From positions 764,025-828,024 of the forward strand of contig JAISKJ010000003.1 of assembly GCA_031260975.1 (NCBI GenBank): DNA of 64,000 nt, in the 5' to 3' direction. Origin of the DNA: Christensenellaceae bacterium. GTDB lineage: Bacteria > Bacillota > Clostridia > Christensenellales > UBA1242. The translations under genes were made by a program, and so were the position numbers. Shown here one piece after another: positions 25,286-36,600 of the stretch; position 1 is the first letter of the stretch, and each line of letters begins with the position of its first letter. Below the pieces are notes generated by a model. The model did not search any database and was not told the origin of the DNA. It saw nothing but the letters and a program-made list of their open reading frames with translations.

Positions 25286-28200
25286 TTACTCGTCAAAATC
25301 GTCAAACAAGCTATTATCATCTGAATTGTCAAATATACTTTCTTCAACACTTTCAGCAGGAACAATGTCAGCTTCCTCTGTGTTAATGCCAAGTCCGAGA
25401 TCAACGTCAGTAACTTCATCTTTAGGTTTATTGATAAGCGGAGTTTCAAGGTCCTCACCGCTGAGCTCATTAAGCTCAATTTCCTGCTTTTCGGCGTTCA
25501 AAATTCTTATATCAAGCCCAAGACTCTGGAACTCTTTCACCAGCACCTTAAACGCTTCTGGAATTCCGGGTTCGGCTATGGTATAGCCCTTTACAATCGC
25601 TTCATAGGTTTTGTTTCTGCCGATTACGTCGTCGGACTTAACCGTCAAAATTTCTTGCAGAAGCTTTGACACACCATACGCTTCAAGTGCCCAGATTTCC
25701 ATTTCACCAAATCGCTGGCCTCCAAACATGGCCTTTCCGCCAAGCGGCTGCTGAGTTACAAGTGAATATGGCCCTGTGCTTCGGGCGTGCATCTTGCTGT
25801 CAACCATGTGGTCAAGCTTTATCATATACATAACGCCCACAGTAACGCGGTTTTCAAACGCCTCGCCGGTTCTTCCGTCATAAAGCATCATCTTTCCGTC
25901 GCCGTCTATTTCAAGTCCGCTGTCGCCATAAGTCTTTATGAGCTCGCTTTTGCTGTCAATTAAAAGTTTTTGAATATCATTCTCATTTGCACTGTCAAAC
26001 ACCGGAACTGCCACTTTCCAATCAAGAGCTCTGGCTACCTTTCCGAGCAACACCTCAAGCACCTGCCCCACGTTCATACGGCTGGGGATACCCAGAGGGT
26101 TAAGCACAATGTCAACAGGCTGACCGTTTGCCATAAAAGGCATGTCAGATTCAGGGAGAATACGGCTTACAACACCCTTGTTTCCGTGGCGTCCTGCCAT
26201 TTTATCACCCACTGAAAGCTTACGCTTTTGGGCAACATAAACTTTAACCATCATATTGACGCCGGGTTCAAGCTCATCTTTATTCTTTCGCGTAAATATT
26301 TGAACGTCTACAACCACGCCGCCGCGTCCGTGCTGAACTCTGAGTGATGTATCGCGAACTTCTCTTGCTTTTTCGCCAAAGATTGCTCGCAGCAGTCTTT
26401 CCTCAGGCGTAAGCTCAGTCTCACCCTTGGGTGTAACCTTTCCGACAAGTATGTCGCCAGCTCGAACTTCAGCGCCGATGCGCACAATTCCGTCTTCATC
26501 AAGGTTTTTAAGAGCATCTTCGCTGAGGTTTGGAATATCTCTTGTGATTTCTTCGTCCCCCAGCTTGGTAGACCTAGCTTTAATGTCCTCTACTTTCAGC
26601 GTAATTGAAGTAAATATATCTTCTTTAACTATCCTCTCACTTATAAGGATAGCATCCTCATAGTTATAGCCTTCCCAATTCATATATGCTATCAGCATAT
26701 TTTTTCCAAGAGCCAACTCTCCGTTTTTGGTTGAGAACCCGTCAGCCAGCACATCGCCCGCTTCCACCCTCTGGTTCTTGAGCACATTGGGTTTTTGGTT
26801 AATGCAGGTGTCCTGATTGGTCTTGGTGAATTTGGTGAGGCAATATGTGTCAATCTTGCCCTCATCCGTCTTAACTTTTATTTCGGTTGATGAAACATAA
26901 CTAACAAACCCCGAAGCTTTGCAAAGTATCATTGCTCCGCTGTCAACAGCAATCTTATGTTCGATGCCTGTTCCTACAAGAGGAGTTTCGGTCTTGATAA
27001 GCGGCACTGCCTGCCTCTGCATGTTTGAACCCATAAGTGCACGCGCCGTGTCGTCATTGGCTAAAAATGGTATAAGACAGGTAGCGGCGGATATAAATTG
27101 ACGCGGACTTACATCCACATAATCTACGTCAGCCGGAGCCACCTCAACAACGGTATCTTTTTTGCGGCATACAACTCTGGCGTTCTTAAACTTTCCGCTC
27201 TCGTCAAGCGGTTCAATCGCCTGAGCAATACAACAGTTTTCTTCTTCGTCGGCCATGAGATACACTACCTTGTCGCTCACAACACCTTTCTTTTTGTCAA
27301 CAGGCTTATAAGGAGACAGCAAAAAGCCGTATTCGTTTATCTTGCTGAAGGTTGCAAGCGAGTTAATAAGACCGATACCCTGACCTTCAGGGGTTTCAAT
27401 GGCACAAATTCGGCCATAGTGAGAATAATGAATATCACGCACATCCGCTGTAGCACGCTCTTTTTTAACTCCACCCGGTCCAACTGCCGAAATCTTACGT
27501 TTTTGAGTAAGCTCACTTATTGGGTTAACCTGATCCATAAGCTGACTGAGCTGAGAGCTCGCCAAAAAGTCTTTAAGCGCTTTGTTTACAGGTCTTGCGT
27601 TTATAATAGACGAAGGATTAACGGTCGTCAAATCCTGTGCCTGAAGTGTTTCTCTTATTACGCCGGCAAGCTTATTTATGCCCGACCTGAAAGCACCTGT
27701 CATCAGCTCACCCACCGAAGCCACTCTTCGATTGGCAAGGTGGTCAACATTATCAATACCGCCGATGCCCTCATTTAAATCAAGGTGATAGCTTATTGTG
27801 GCAATAATATCGTCCATAGTCAATTGATAGCCATTGAGTTTCTTTGCGTTTTCTTTTATTGCAGCAAGACGTTCTTCTTTGGTTTTGTTTTCTTTAAAGA
27901 GCTGCATAAGAGTTGGATAATGCACCATCTCCAGAATTCCGAGTTCCTTTTCATCACAAGCGATTTGTGAAGAAAGTCTGACTCTGCTGTTTCCCACAAT
28001 TTTGTGCGGCACAAAACCGCCTTTAGAGTCAACCTTAAAAGCGCCTTTATATGTTTTTGCTCTTACAGTTACAACGTTCACGCCGCTGTCCTGAATTTTC
28101 TCAGCAACCTCGCGGCCGATTGTTTCACCTGCTACAACCATTATCTTGCCAATAGTAATATCTTCAAACGCTGTCTGACCCGTGATACGGTTAGCCAGCC

Positions 28201-29044
28201 CCAGCTTTTTGTTAAGCTTATATCTTCCCACCCTTGCCAAGTTATAATATTGCGGAGTAAAAAACAACTGATTTATATAGTTGTGAGTAGCTTCAGCACT
28301 CGGAATTTCGCTCGGTCTCATCTTTTTGCTAAGCTCAATAAGCGCTTCCTCCTGAGTCTGCTGGGTTTCTTTGTCAAGTGTGTTTAAAACCAATGGGTTT
28401 CTTCCAAACAGATCAATAATTTGCGCTGAACTAAACCCAAAACACTTAAGGAATATGCCAAGCGTAACCTTACTGCTGCGGTCAACCACAATTTTAACAA
28501 TATCGCTTGCGTTCTGCTCCACTTCAACCCATGTGCCGCGAGTGGGAATAATAGTTCCGTGATGAAGCCATTTTCCGGTTTTGTCCTGCTCCTCGTCAAA
28601 ATAAACAGAGGGCGAACGCACAATTTGACTTACCACAACCCTCTCAATTCCGTTAAAAATAAAAGAGCCCTCTTCTGTCATAAGCGGAACATCGCCCAAG
28701 AACACATCCTGTTCTATAACTTCCCCGTCTTCTTTCCTGACAAGTCTAACACGGGATTTAAGCGCCACCGAATAGGTTGTTCCCTTTCGTTTACACTCCT
28801 CCCTGCTATACTTGCTGCTCGGGTCCAAAGTATAGTTTACAAAATAAATCTCAGCCTTTCCGCTATAATCGGTTATAGGAGAAAACTCTTCCAAGACTTC
28901 TGCAATACCTGTTTCTAAAAAGTATTTATAAGCAGATTTTTGAATATCAAGTAGATACGGCATTTCAATAGGTTCATTAATTTTAGAAAAACTAAATCTT
29001 TCTACTTTTCCGCATTTCACTTTCTTTATTCCGGTTTTAACCAT
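25286..29044 (-). CDS. rpoB: RNA polymerase subunit beta with altered rifampicin pocket
   Basis: 1,252 residues with all core motifs (SSQLSQLMDQ, GPGGVKKERA, HYSHYGRICAIETPEG, ILISERIVKEDIFTS, the GRHGNKGV catalytic region, MHARSTGPYSLVTQQPLGGKA). Residues that contact rifampicin differ from the bacterial norm. Gln514 replaces E. coli His526 (codon CAA, 27,503-27,505), Leu502 replaces Phe514, Lys517 replaces Arg529, Val521 replaces Leu533, and Gly556 replaces Asn568. Ser531 and Asp516 equivalents are kept. The C-terminus carries a long acidic tail (EESIFDNSDDNSLFDDFDE). AAGGAGCC precedes the ATG. No rplJL lies upstream; the gene has its own promoter. Confidence 0.98.
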   Translation of the reverse strand: MVKTGIKKVKCGKVERFSFSKINEPIEMPYLLDIQKSAYKYFLETGIAEVLEEFSPITDYSGKAEIYFVNYTLDPSSKYSREECKRKGTTYSVALKSRVRLVRKEDGEVIEQDVFLGDVPLMTEEGSFIFNGIERVVVSQIVRSPSVYFDEEQDKTGKWLHHGTIIPTRGTWVEVEQNASDIVKIVVDRSSKVTLGIFLKCFGFSSAQIIDLFGRNPLVLNTLDKETQQTQEEALIELSKKMRPSEIPSAEATHNYINQLFFTPQYYNLARVGRYKLNKKLGLANRITGQTAFEDITIGKIMVVAGETIGREVAEKIQDSGVNVVTVRAKTYKGAFKVDSKGGFVPHKIVGNSRVRLSSQIACDEKELGILEMVHYPTLMQLFKENKTKEERLAAIKENAKKLNGYQLTMDDIIATISYHLDLNEGIGGIDNVDHLANRRVASVGELMTGAFRSGINKLAGVIRETLQAQDLTTVNPSSIINARPVNKALKDFLASSQLSQLMDQVNPISELTQKRKISAVGPGGVKKERATADVRDIHYSHYGRICAIETPEGQGIGLINSLATFSKINEYGFLLSPYKPVDKKKGVVSDKVVYLMADEEENCCIAQAIEPLDESGKFKNARVVCRKKDTVVEVAPADVDYVDVSPRQFISAATCLIPFLANDDTARALMGSNMQRQAVPLIKTETPLVGTGIEHKIAVDSGAMILCKASGFVSYVSSTEIKVKTDEGKIDTYCLTKFTKTNQDTCINQKPNVLKNQRVEAGDVLADGFSTKNGELALGKNMLIAYMNWEGYNYEDAILISERIVKEDIFTSITLKVEDIKARSTKLGDEEITRDIPNLSEDALKNLDEDGIVRIGAEVRAGDILVGKVTPKGETELTPEERLLRAIFGEKAREVRDTSLRVQHGRGGVVVDVQIFTRKNKDELEPGVNMMVKVYVAQKRKLSVGDKMAGRHGNKGVVSRILPESDMPFMANGQPVDIVLNPLGIPSRMNVGQVLEVLLGKVARALDWKVAVPVFDSANENDIQKLLIDSKSELIKTYGDSGLEIDGDGKMMLYDGRTGEAFENRVTVGVMYMIKLDHMVDSKMHARSTGPYSLVTQQPLGGKAMFGGQRFGEMEIWALEAYGVSKLLQEILTVKSDDVIGRNKTYEAIVKGYTIAEPGIPEAFKVLVKEFQSLGLDIRILNAEKQEIELNELSGEDLETPLINKPKDEVTDVDLGLGINTEEADIVPAESVEESIFDNSDDNSLFDDFDE

Positions 29045-29263
29045 AAAAAGGCTCCTTAAATTTTATTCACTTTTTGTCGGTCCCTCTGGCTTAGCGGGTT
29101 TCACAAGTTTCACAGAAATGTGGACCCCTTAAAACAACAGGACCAAAATTACCTCAAACTCTGCATTAAAGAGCATAAAAAAGAGTGGAAACTAACAAAT
29201 TAGTTATCTTTTTATTTCTAAAGACGCAGAATGCGGCAACTTACCAGCTTAACGATAATAAAT

Positions 29264-29292
29264 ACTATATCACAAGTAAATTACGGTGTCAA
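29264..29292 (-). promoter_or_regulatory. Predicted rpoBC promoter with a ~210-base leader
   Basis: TTGACA (29,287-29,292), a 17-bp spacer and TATAGT (29,264-29,269) on the minus strand. The leader (about 29,045-29,257) contains GGTCC and GGACC segments that could pair around a loop with a GTGAAAC direct repeat, and no small gene. In most Bacillota rpoB is instead read mainly from upstream ribosomal protein promoters. Confidence 0.75.
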
Positions 29293-29379
29293 CAGGTTTT
29301 TTAATTATTTTTCAAAAACCTACATTTTTTTGAAATTTTATATACCCTTTCATTAAAAAGGCTGAAAGAATTAGACTGT

Positions 29380-29417
29380 GAGATTGCTTTGTCACTGCTC
29401 TCCTCGCAATGACAGCA
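29380..29417. repeat. Half-copy of the 'CTCGCAATGAC' intergenic repeat
   Basis: GAGATTGC..GTCACTG...TCCTCGCAATGACAGCA aligns with the right arm of the repeat at 3,786-3,871. It lies between the rpoB promoter and the convergent end of the radical SAM gene unit. Confidence 0.6.
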
Positions 29418-29449
29418 CTCAGCTAAAAAGACACCCTTTAGATTTCTTT

Positions 29450-30481
29450 TTAAAAACTTCTATGTATTTTCTCACTTTCTACCTCTATACTATTAGTCGG
29501 ATTAATACTATAATTAAACCGAGCTGCCCTTATCATTTCTCTTCCGTCTATACTCATAATTTTTTCTGATATTTCATCGCTTTTGCCGTTAAATTCTTCT
29601 TTTCTTATTATAAGTGCGGGGTTTAACTTAAACAATAAATTTAAAAAGTCTTCCTCCAAAATATTTCCGCTGGCCATTTTGTCGCCCGCCTCATAACTGT
29701 TGCAGCCCACATTAGTAACAAGCCCGTCACACGTAATAGTCAGCAACGGTGCTACTTTATAAACATCAAAACCATCCCTTTCCTCTAAGGCCAAAACCAA
29801 CCCCTCTTTTACAGGCTCTATCTTATAAACATTAGTCAAATCTTTTGCTCTGCCGCTGTTAATCAAAACCTGAACATTTTCTTCATATTTTGCATAATTG
29901 CTTACATCTAATACGGCAAAATCCTCCAACAATAGTCTGAAGTTTTCTTCTCTTTTATCATTTTCCATGCCATACATCCGGTCCACACTTTCATTATGAT
30001 ACTTATCTTCACTTATGGCAAGAGCTATCGGCGGAAACTTTTTATCTTTGTCTATCCACATTTTTTGTTCTAAATTATACACACGATTATTATTAACATT
30101 TATTATGTTGCCACTGCCTACATAATCTTCTCTCTTTAAATCCATCAGAGTTACAATATAGTCTTCATAATCCTTTATGACTTCAATAAACTCTTTAGTA
30201 TTACTTACAGCGTTGGTTGTAACCTGCAATCCACCGATAAATACATTATTTTCTTTTATTGACTTTAGTATATACTTTAACTTATCTACAGCAAGACTGC
30301 TCTCACCGCCGCCAAACACAAGCTCATCCACAAATTTAACTTTATTAAAAACTTGGTCTACCACTTCGTCTTTAATATCCTGATTTTGCGGCTCCCCCAA
30401 ACAGCAATGCAAACAAGTCAGATTACACCTTCGCGTAACCTCCAACCTTAGCTGATGAACATGAAACAATTCTTTTTTCAT
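29450..30481 (-). CDS. Radical SAM protein, leaderless start predicted
   Basis: A 343-residue protein with the [4Fe-4S]/SAM motif CNLTCLHC (Cys19, Cys23, Cys26) followed by another Cys27, and a glycine-rich FGGGESS near residue 57. The C-terminal part has ITCDGLVTNVGC near residues 247-259, reminiscent of the auxiliary region in which SPASM-like proteins place extra cysteines, but too few cysteines are present for a full SPASM domain. The reaction is unknown. No precursor-peptide gene is visible beside it. It has no Shine-Dalgarno sequence: the ATG is seven bases from a TAAAAT. It stands alone between rpoB and the giant lipoprotein gene. Confidence 0.85.
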   Translation of the reverse strand: MKKELFHVHQLRLEVTRRCNLTCLHCCLGEPQNQDIKDEVVDQVFNKVKFVDELVFGGGESSLAVDKLKYILKSIKENNVFIGGLQVTTNAVSNTKEFIEVIKDYEDYIVTLMDLKREDYVGSGNIINVNNNRVYNLEQKMWIDKDKKFPPIALAISEDKYHNESVDRMYGMENDKREENFRLLLEDFAVLDVSNYAKYEENVQVLINSGRAKDLTNVYKIEPVKEGLVLALEERDGFDVYKVAPLLTITCDGLVTNVGCNSYEAGDKMASGNILEEDFLNLLFKLNPALIIRKEEFNGKSDEISEKIMSIDGREMIRAARFNYSINPTNSIEVESEKIHRSF

Positions 30482-30488
30482 AATTTAT

Positions 30489-30517
30489 ATTTTACCACTC
30501 AATATATCAAGTGTCAA
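30489..30517 (-). promoter_or_regulatory. Predicted promoter giving a leaderless radical SAM mRNA
   Basis: TTGACA (30,512-30,517), a 17-bp spacer and TAAAAT (30,489-30,494). Only seven bases separate the -10 box from the ATG at 30,481, so transcription would begin at or one base before the start codon. Confidence 0.7.
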
Positions 30518-30540
30518 TACAAGAAATTAAAACCCTCCCT

Positions 30541-30575
30541 TTTCTCTTAATGGCATGCAGACTGTTTTTTATTGC
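30541..30575. repeat. 35-bp dispersed intergenic repeat, copy 2
   Basis: Same TTTCTCTTA...CAGACTG(C/T)TTTTTAT pattern as 21,041-21,075. It lies between the terminator of the giant lipoprotein gene and the radical SAM promoter. Confidence 0.55.
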
Positions 30576-30584
30576 AATATAAAA

Positions 30585-30605
30585 AAGCAGGGCTATTGCC
30601 CCGCC
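30585..30605 (-). terminator. Terminator of the giant lipoprotein gene
   Basis: Minus-strand GCGGGGC-AATA-GCCCTGC followed by a T-run, directly after the stop codon at 30,608. It is nearly identical to the rpoC terminator. Confidence 0.85.
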
Positions 30606-30607
30606 TT

Positions 30608-33600
30608 TTATCCGCGATATACAATCTCATAATCATAATATCCCGTAACTTCTATCATTAATGCACTCCCGCTTCCGCCAAGCGACAGACTGCTGCCGCT
30701 CACGGTTACGTTTATAATATTAATGCTATTTACCTGTACGCCGTTAAGATATAAGTCCCCGATATTGCCGGCCATCTCAGAAGTAAGTACAAAGTATATA
30801 TACTGCCCTTGCAAGATTACTCCGCCTGCACTATACGGCAAAACCGAAATGCCATAAGGGTCACCCACAAATATACTCACACCTGCAAAATTGTTTATGC
30901 TTATACTTCTGTTTATGCTAAGGCTAAGTGTTTGAGTGTCAACCACCTGCCACTCAGCCGGATCAAATCCCCAAACAGTTTCAAGGTCATATTGCGCAAA
31001 TGAATTTGTAGCATAAATGTGTATGCTGTTTTCGCCGATTGTGTCAGCGGTAACACCAAGACAATATCCAAAGCCCTTCTGGAAGGTTGTCAGATCGATG
31101 CTATCCTTCCAATATACATGCGAAACATCGGTTTCCTTTATCCCGTTATTGTCTTTGTCATACCTAGCAGTTTCAAGAGTATTGCCTCTCGATGGGTCTG
31201 CCCATGCATAACCGAATATTCCGCCGCTTGATCTCTTGCTTAGCGTAACTGAATCGCTGTCGACGCCGGTTCGTGCAGTGTTTACCGTAAAGCCCATAAT
31301 GCTGTCCCGTGCACAGGCCACAATTCCGCCGATATACGATGAGTTAATATTTGAAAGCGACAAGCTTCCTTCAATATACCCGCCGTCTTTATATGCATTG
31401 TTAAGCAAGGTGTTAACCATATATCCAATAATACCGCCGGCATATTCTTCGTCAATGATATTGGCAAAGGTTTTTATGCTACCCAAAGCTTTCACATTAC
31501 TTATCACCTGAGCTGTAGAATATCCTACAACACCGCCGGCATACATATCAAAGCTTACGTTAGACAGCAGGTTCTGGTTCATGCCCAAAATATTTATGTC
31601 GGTCTCAATGTTTCTGATGCCCGCAACAATTTCATTGCTCTTAAACGCACTTGAATCCGGATAATTTCTTATAATCCAGCCCACAAGCCCGCCCGCATAA
31701 GCACCTCCGCCGGTGCTTACAGCCGCAAGTCCTATATTGTCATAGTCAACTGTGCCGTCTTTATTATAATCTGCTGTGCCGTATTCACTGAGCCTACCCT
31801 CTGTAATCGTATCAAGCCTCAGCCCTTCGCTGCGTCCTGTGACTGTCACTCCGTTAATAATCTGGTTATAGTCATATCTGAGTGAACCGGCCATGCCTCC
31901 TGCATAAACCTCTGTAGTGCCGCCGGTAATAGCATAGATGTTGGTGGTGATGTCAATATTTCTGATTGTTACGTTCACGCCTCTGGCCACCAATGCTCCC
32001 GCATAAATCGCCCGCTCAGCACTGTTGTTGTTAAGCTTTACAAAAGCATTTTCCAGCCTGCCGTTTTTAATTTCGGTTTTTGCAATGCCGTCGTTACCGT
32101 TTCGGGAATTACCCAAAACATATCCGAACAGTCCGCCATAAACCATTTCTGAGGAGTCTATTATCATATTGTTTATCGTATTGCCGTTAAAGTCAAATTC
32201 ACCTCTAAACGGATAACCCAACGTTCCTATAGGAGTAAAGTAACGCCCCGCAAGGTCAATGCTTGTTGTCAGCTTAAACACAAATCCTGATGAGCTCAGC
32301 GTTCCGTTATTAATGCCGCTTGCCACCCACGCCAGCTCTTCGGCCGAACTTATCTCATACACGTTAAATACATTTTCGCTGATACTTGCTTCTGACCTAA
32401 CCTGTCCCAGCCTGTTCTTCAGTTCCATGGGTTCGCTTTCGGTGTTCACCCAATGTTCACCAAGACCGCGCAGTGACGGGAACCGGCTCACTTCATTCAA
32501 GCTATATTCTCCGCTCCAAATGTCAACAAAGTTAAAGCCAAAATCGTCTGACAGACCGTCTATTACATCATAGAAGTTTGCCTCAAGCAGAGCAGTTGGA
32601 TTGTTATGGATATAAACCATAACCATTCCGCTTTGCACAGCATCAATAACCTTAAGCAGTGCCGGAATTACACCCGTATTATCAGCAAAGTCCGCCACAT
32701 TATAGTTGTTTTGTATAATAATTTTACTTAGAGTGTTTGTCGGATTGTCTGTCGGGTTATTGACTGTGTCATATCTTATCTGCCCTATAACTGCCATAAT
32801 ATCAACCGCATTAACTGTAAAGTCTGTATCAGTCACACCAATGTTGTTAAGAAAGGCATTGGTTACTTTTCCGCTTACGCTGTTATAAGTATTTCTAAGT
32901 GCAGCTGTAACACTTGGGTCAGCGCTGTTTCTCTCAAGCACGCCCACAACACCTCCGGCAACAGCCTGCCTCTGCAAAGCACCATTAAACACATCATAAT
33001 AACCTACATTAGTCGGCTCAGATATGGTGACAGGAACATTGTTATAACTGTTTTCAACCGTGCTGTTTATTGCTCTTCCAACAATACCTGCAGCCACCAA
33101 GCCGGTCTTTGCGTTGGGTGAAGTATATACCGCACCGGCAACAATTTCTCCCCATCGCTGTCCTACATAATCAGGCTTATACTGTTCGGTATACACAAAC
33201 TGTATGGTGCTGTTTACCGCTTCAAACACAATACCCGCTGCATATTCAACATTAAATATAGTGGGTCCTAAAAGCGATACATTTTTAATATCGGCACCCC
33301 TTACAAACCCGAACAAGGCTCCGTATCTGTGTCCATCCTGAGTTATTGCTCCGGTAATGTCAGATTTTTCTCCGTCAACCGTCAAACTGCTTATTTGATA
33401 TTTATTTCCGTCAAAGGTCCCCTTAAACGGGTTGCTCTGCGTTCCTATCGGCGCAAAGTATTTGTTTGACAAATCAATATTGCTCATAAGCTTGAACGTC
33501 AGCCCGGCAGTATCAATCCTGCCTGTGTTTACCATATAACTGAGTTGTGCCAGCTGCTCTGCATTATAGATATAATACACATTGGCTTCATACGCCACAA

Positions 33601-36600
33601 ACGCTTCGCGGTAATCCTGATGATAGAGCTCAGTATCATTGCTTATTAAGGTTGGATACCAAGTCGGAACCTTTTTGCCCCAGATGTTATTTCCGGAGCC
33701 GTTATCCTCAAACAATTCATTCTTAATTACTGTCAGCTTCAGCCCTTCCGAGGTTTTTGCATCTGCAAATAACGGGTCTACTATTTCTCTTATCACACTA
33801 CTACCACCCGGATTCATTATCCTATAAGCTCCGGCATCCCCATACGAACTGGTCAGATAAAAGTTGGTAGGCTCATATATACCCGGACTGACCTCCGCTT
33901 GAATATATTCTATATTACTGTCATAGCCCACAAGCCCACCAAGTATATTTCGAGCAGCCTGAGCGTCAACACTCACCTCGCCCGCGTTATAGGTGTTTCT
34001 AAGCTGCAGTATAAAATGCTCGGGCTGCTCACTAAGATCAACATCCTTTCCGTATGCAAAGTTACCCGCACTTCCCAACGCACTCTCAAAATCTTTGGTC
34101 TCGTCTCCTATATTATATAAGATTGCATCTCTGTTAATGGATTTTGTTATTTCATAAATAACCGAACCCGTGACACCGCCCATAAATACTACCGCTTTGT
34201 TGTCAGAAGATACCTTTCCGGTGTTATAACTGTTTTCTATCAGGGCAGGGTCTGAGCTGTATGGCTGTCTGCCGCCAAGACCAATATCTCCGCCCATAAC
34301 CAAGCCAACAACACCGCCCACTCCCATAGTTGTAGCCTGCGTAGCAGCTCTGGCTCCGACCGTGTTGGTGTTAAACAAAGTACTGATAGTGCTTCCGGGA
34401 TACATTTTGCCTACAACACCGCCCACCCCGCCGATTGCATAGTTGCTAAACACATCGCTTACATCAATCTTTGAGAAATTGCCTGACAAACTAATCGCAG
34501 CATCAAACAATCGGCCCGCAATTCCGCCCACAGCAAAGTCACTCACCCAATTCGTTTGATAAGAAAGCGTATATGAGCCGGGCAGCCCGTCATTTGGTGT
34601 AACCTGAGCATTTTGATAAGCCACCGTAACACTGCCAAGGTTTTGAGACATTGTGGCCGAACTTCCCTCCAGCTCTCCAAAGATTCCGCCTACACTTAAA
34701 ATATGCGCATTGCTAGCAACACTAACGGAACCATAATTAATACGATAATCTCCATAATTACTACTCATCCCCTCTGCAAATCCTGCAAGACCTCCAACGT
34801 AAAGGCTTGCTCTTATGTGATTGATATTCTCTGTGCCGTTTATGTTTGGCACGCTGAATATATAGTTGGTCAGGGTGTCTAAGACCGCCACTCTGCCCCA
34901 ATTTCTGCTGGCACCCTTACCGGGCTCTTGTGCGCTGTCAATCGAAGCAATTTTTCCGGCAAGTCCGCCCGCATAAAGCTTTACTACGCCAATATAATAG
35001 TCGTTGGCATTAGTAGGCTCATTGGGCACTCTATATTCCTGCACCGATATAAACTCATCAGTCAAATCCGCAGGCAATACGCCGGCAAGCTTATTATATA
35101 TCACAGCATTGTTAAAGTCACCCGAGCCAAGACTTTGGTTGTCAAGCCTCACCTCACCGTAGTTTCTTACGCTATTTATTGCCGAGCTGTTTGTTGTTCG
35201 GTCCGGTGAATACCCTACAACACCGCCCGCAGCAAATACACCCACAACCGTTGAACGGTTTTCACAGTTTATTACTTCAACACTATAGCTGGCATATCCT
35301 ACAACACCGCCTGCAATATAACCCCTTATAATTCCGCCCTGAACGGTCAAATTCTTAATAATTCCGCTGTTGGGCACAACTATACCGGCATCAACACCGC
35401 TGTTGGTTACAAACCCGAATACACCCGCAATAGGCATAGTCTCAGTGCTGGGCATGCCCGCAACCGACAAGCTATTGTTGTCAACCGTAGCATACTGAAC
35501 AGAATATCCGTTTCCGTCAAACACTCCCTTAAAGGCATGAGCGCTGTCCTTTCCGATAGGCACCCAATATCTGCCCGACAAATCTATGCTGTTCATCAAT
35601 TTGATAGTAATTCCGCTAAAGCTGTTTGCTCCGCTGTTTACCTGCTGTGCTACCCATGCAAGCTGCTCGGCCGTTTTGATTTCATATACACCTGCATTAA
35701 TCGTAGGTACAGCAGTAAATTCCGTCCAGACCGAAATCTGAGAATTTGGAATAACCTTTGGCAGCACCATAAATGAAGTAGTGCCGACATAATATAACAT
35801 TTGCGACTTATTCCAGATATTAGCTGCAAAGTTGTTATAAGCGCCAAATTCATACGGAGCGGCTATTAGTATACCGTTTCTCGTACCCATCTTAAAGCTG
35901 GTGGACAAACTCTTAATAGTGTTGCCGGCAAGCTGCTTATCTGTTTGCAGCGTAATACTTACGTCATATCTTATGACGGCACCGGTTCCGCCGCCGGTTC
36001 TGACTTCAACAACACTACTGGTCCAATGACTTACTGCCACCGAATTACCCGGATTGTCTGTAGCCTGACCGTTTTCAAACAAACTGTCCATCAAATCCTT
36101 ATAGCTGTTGGCGGCAAGCCTGGCGTTTTCAGTGTTTATGTCATCGCCGTTTGTCATAAACTGTTTAACAAACCCATAATCAAATTCGTCGTATATAGTG
36201 TCAGAGTTAGTATCTCTTCTGTCGGTATATGTCCCCGTAGCCTCCGAATAAACCGTTTCATTTCCTCTTCGCAGTTCAAAGTGACTGCGCCCTATGTTAT
36301 TTGCTCCTACAATATTAACATATGTGCCCGTACCTGTGTCATAACCCTCTATTGTTGTCCACTCGCTTGGCACAATCATCTGATTGGGATAAGTTCTGGC
36401 AGCGTCGCCCGTGGCCTGCCCCATGCTTGGCACATCAAGATATGAGCTTTGATATCCCAAATATACTATTCTGTCTGCAGCCGACGACGCAGACGGCGCA
36501 ATTACATTATAAAGTGAATTTACATAGTAGTTGCCTGTTATTTCATCTGTCTTTACAACGTCGTCCTCAGCACTGCCGGCACCTGCGTCAAGCCCTAGTG

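Noticed and set aside
29450..30607. RiPP-type biosynthetic locus around the radical SAM gene
   Set aside because: No small precursor gene, leader-binding domain, protease or transporter was found next to it.
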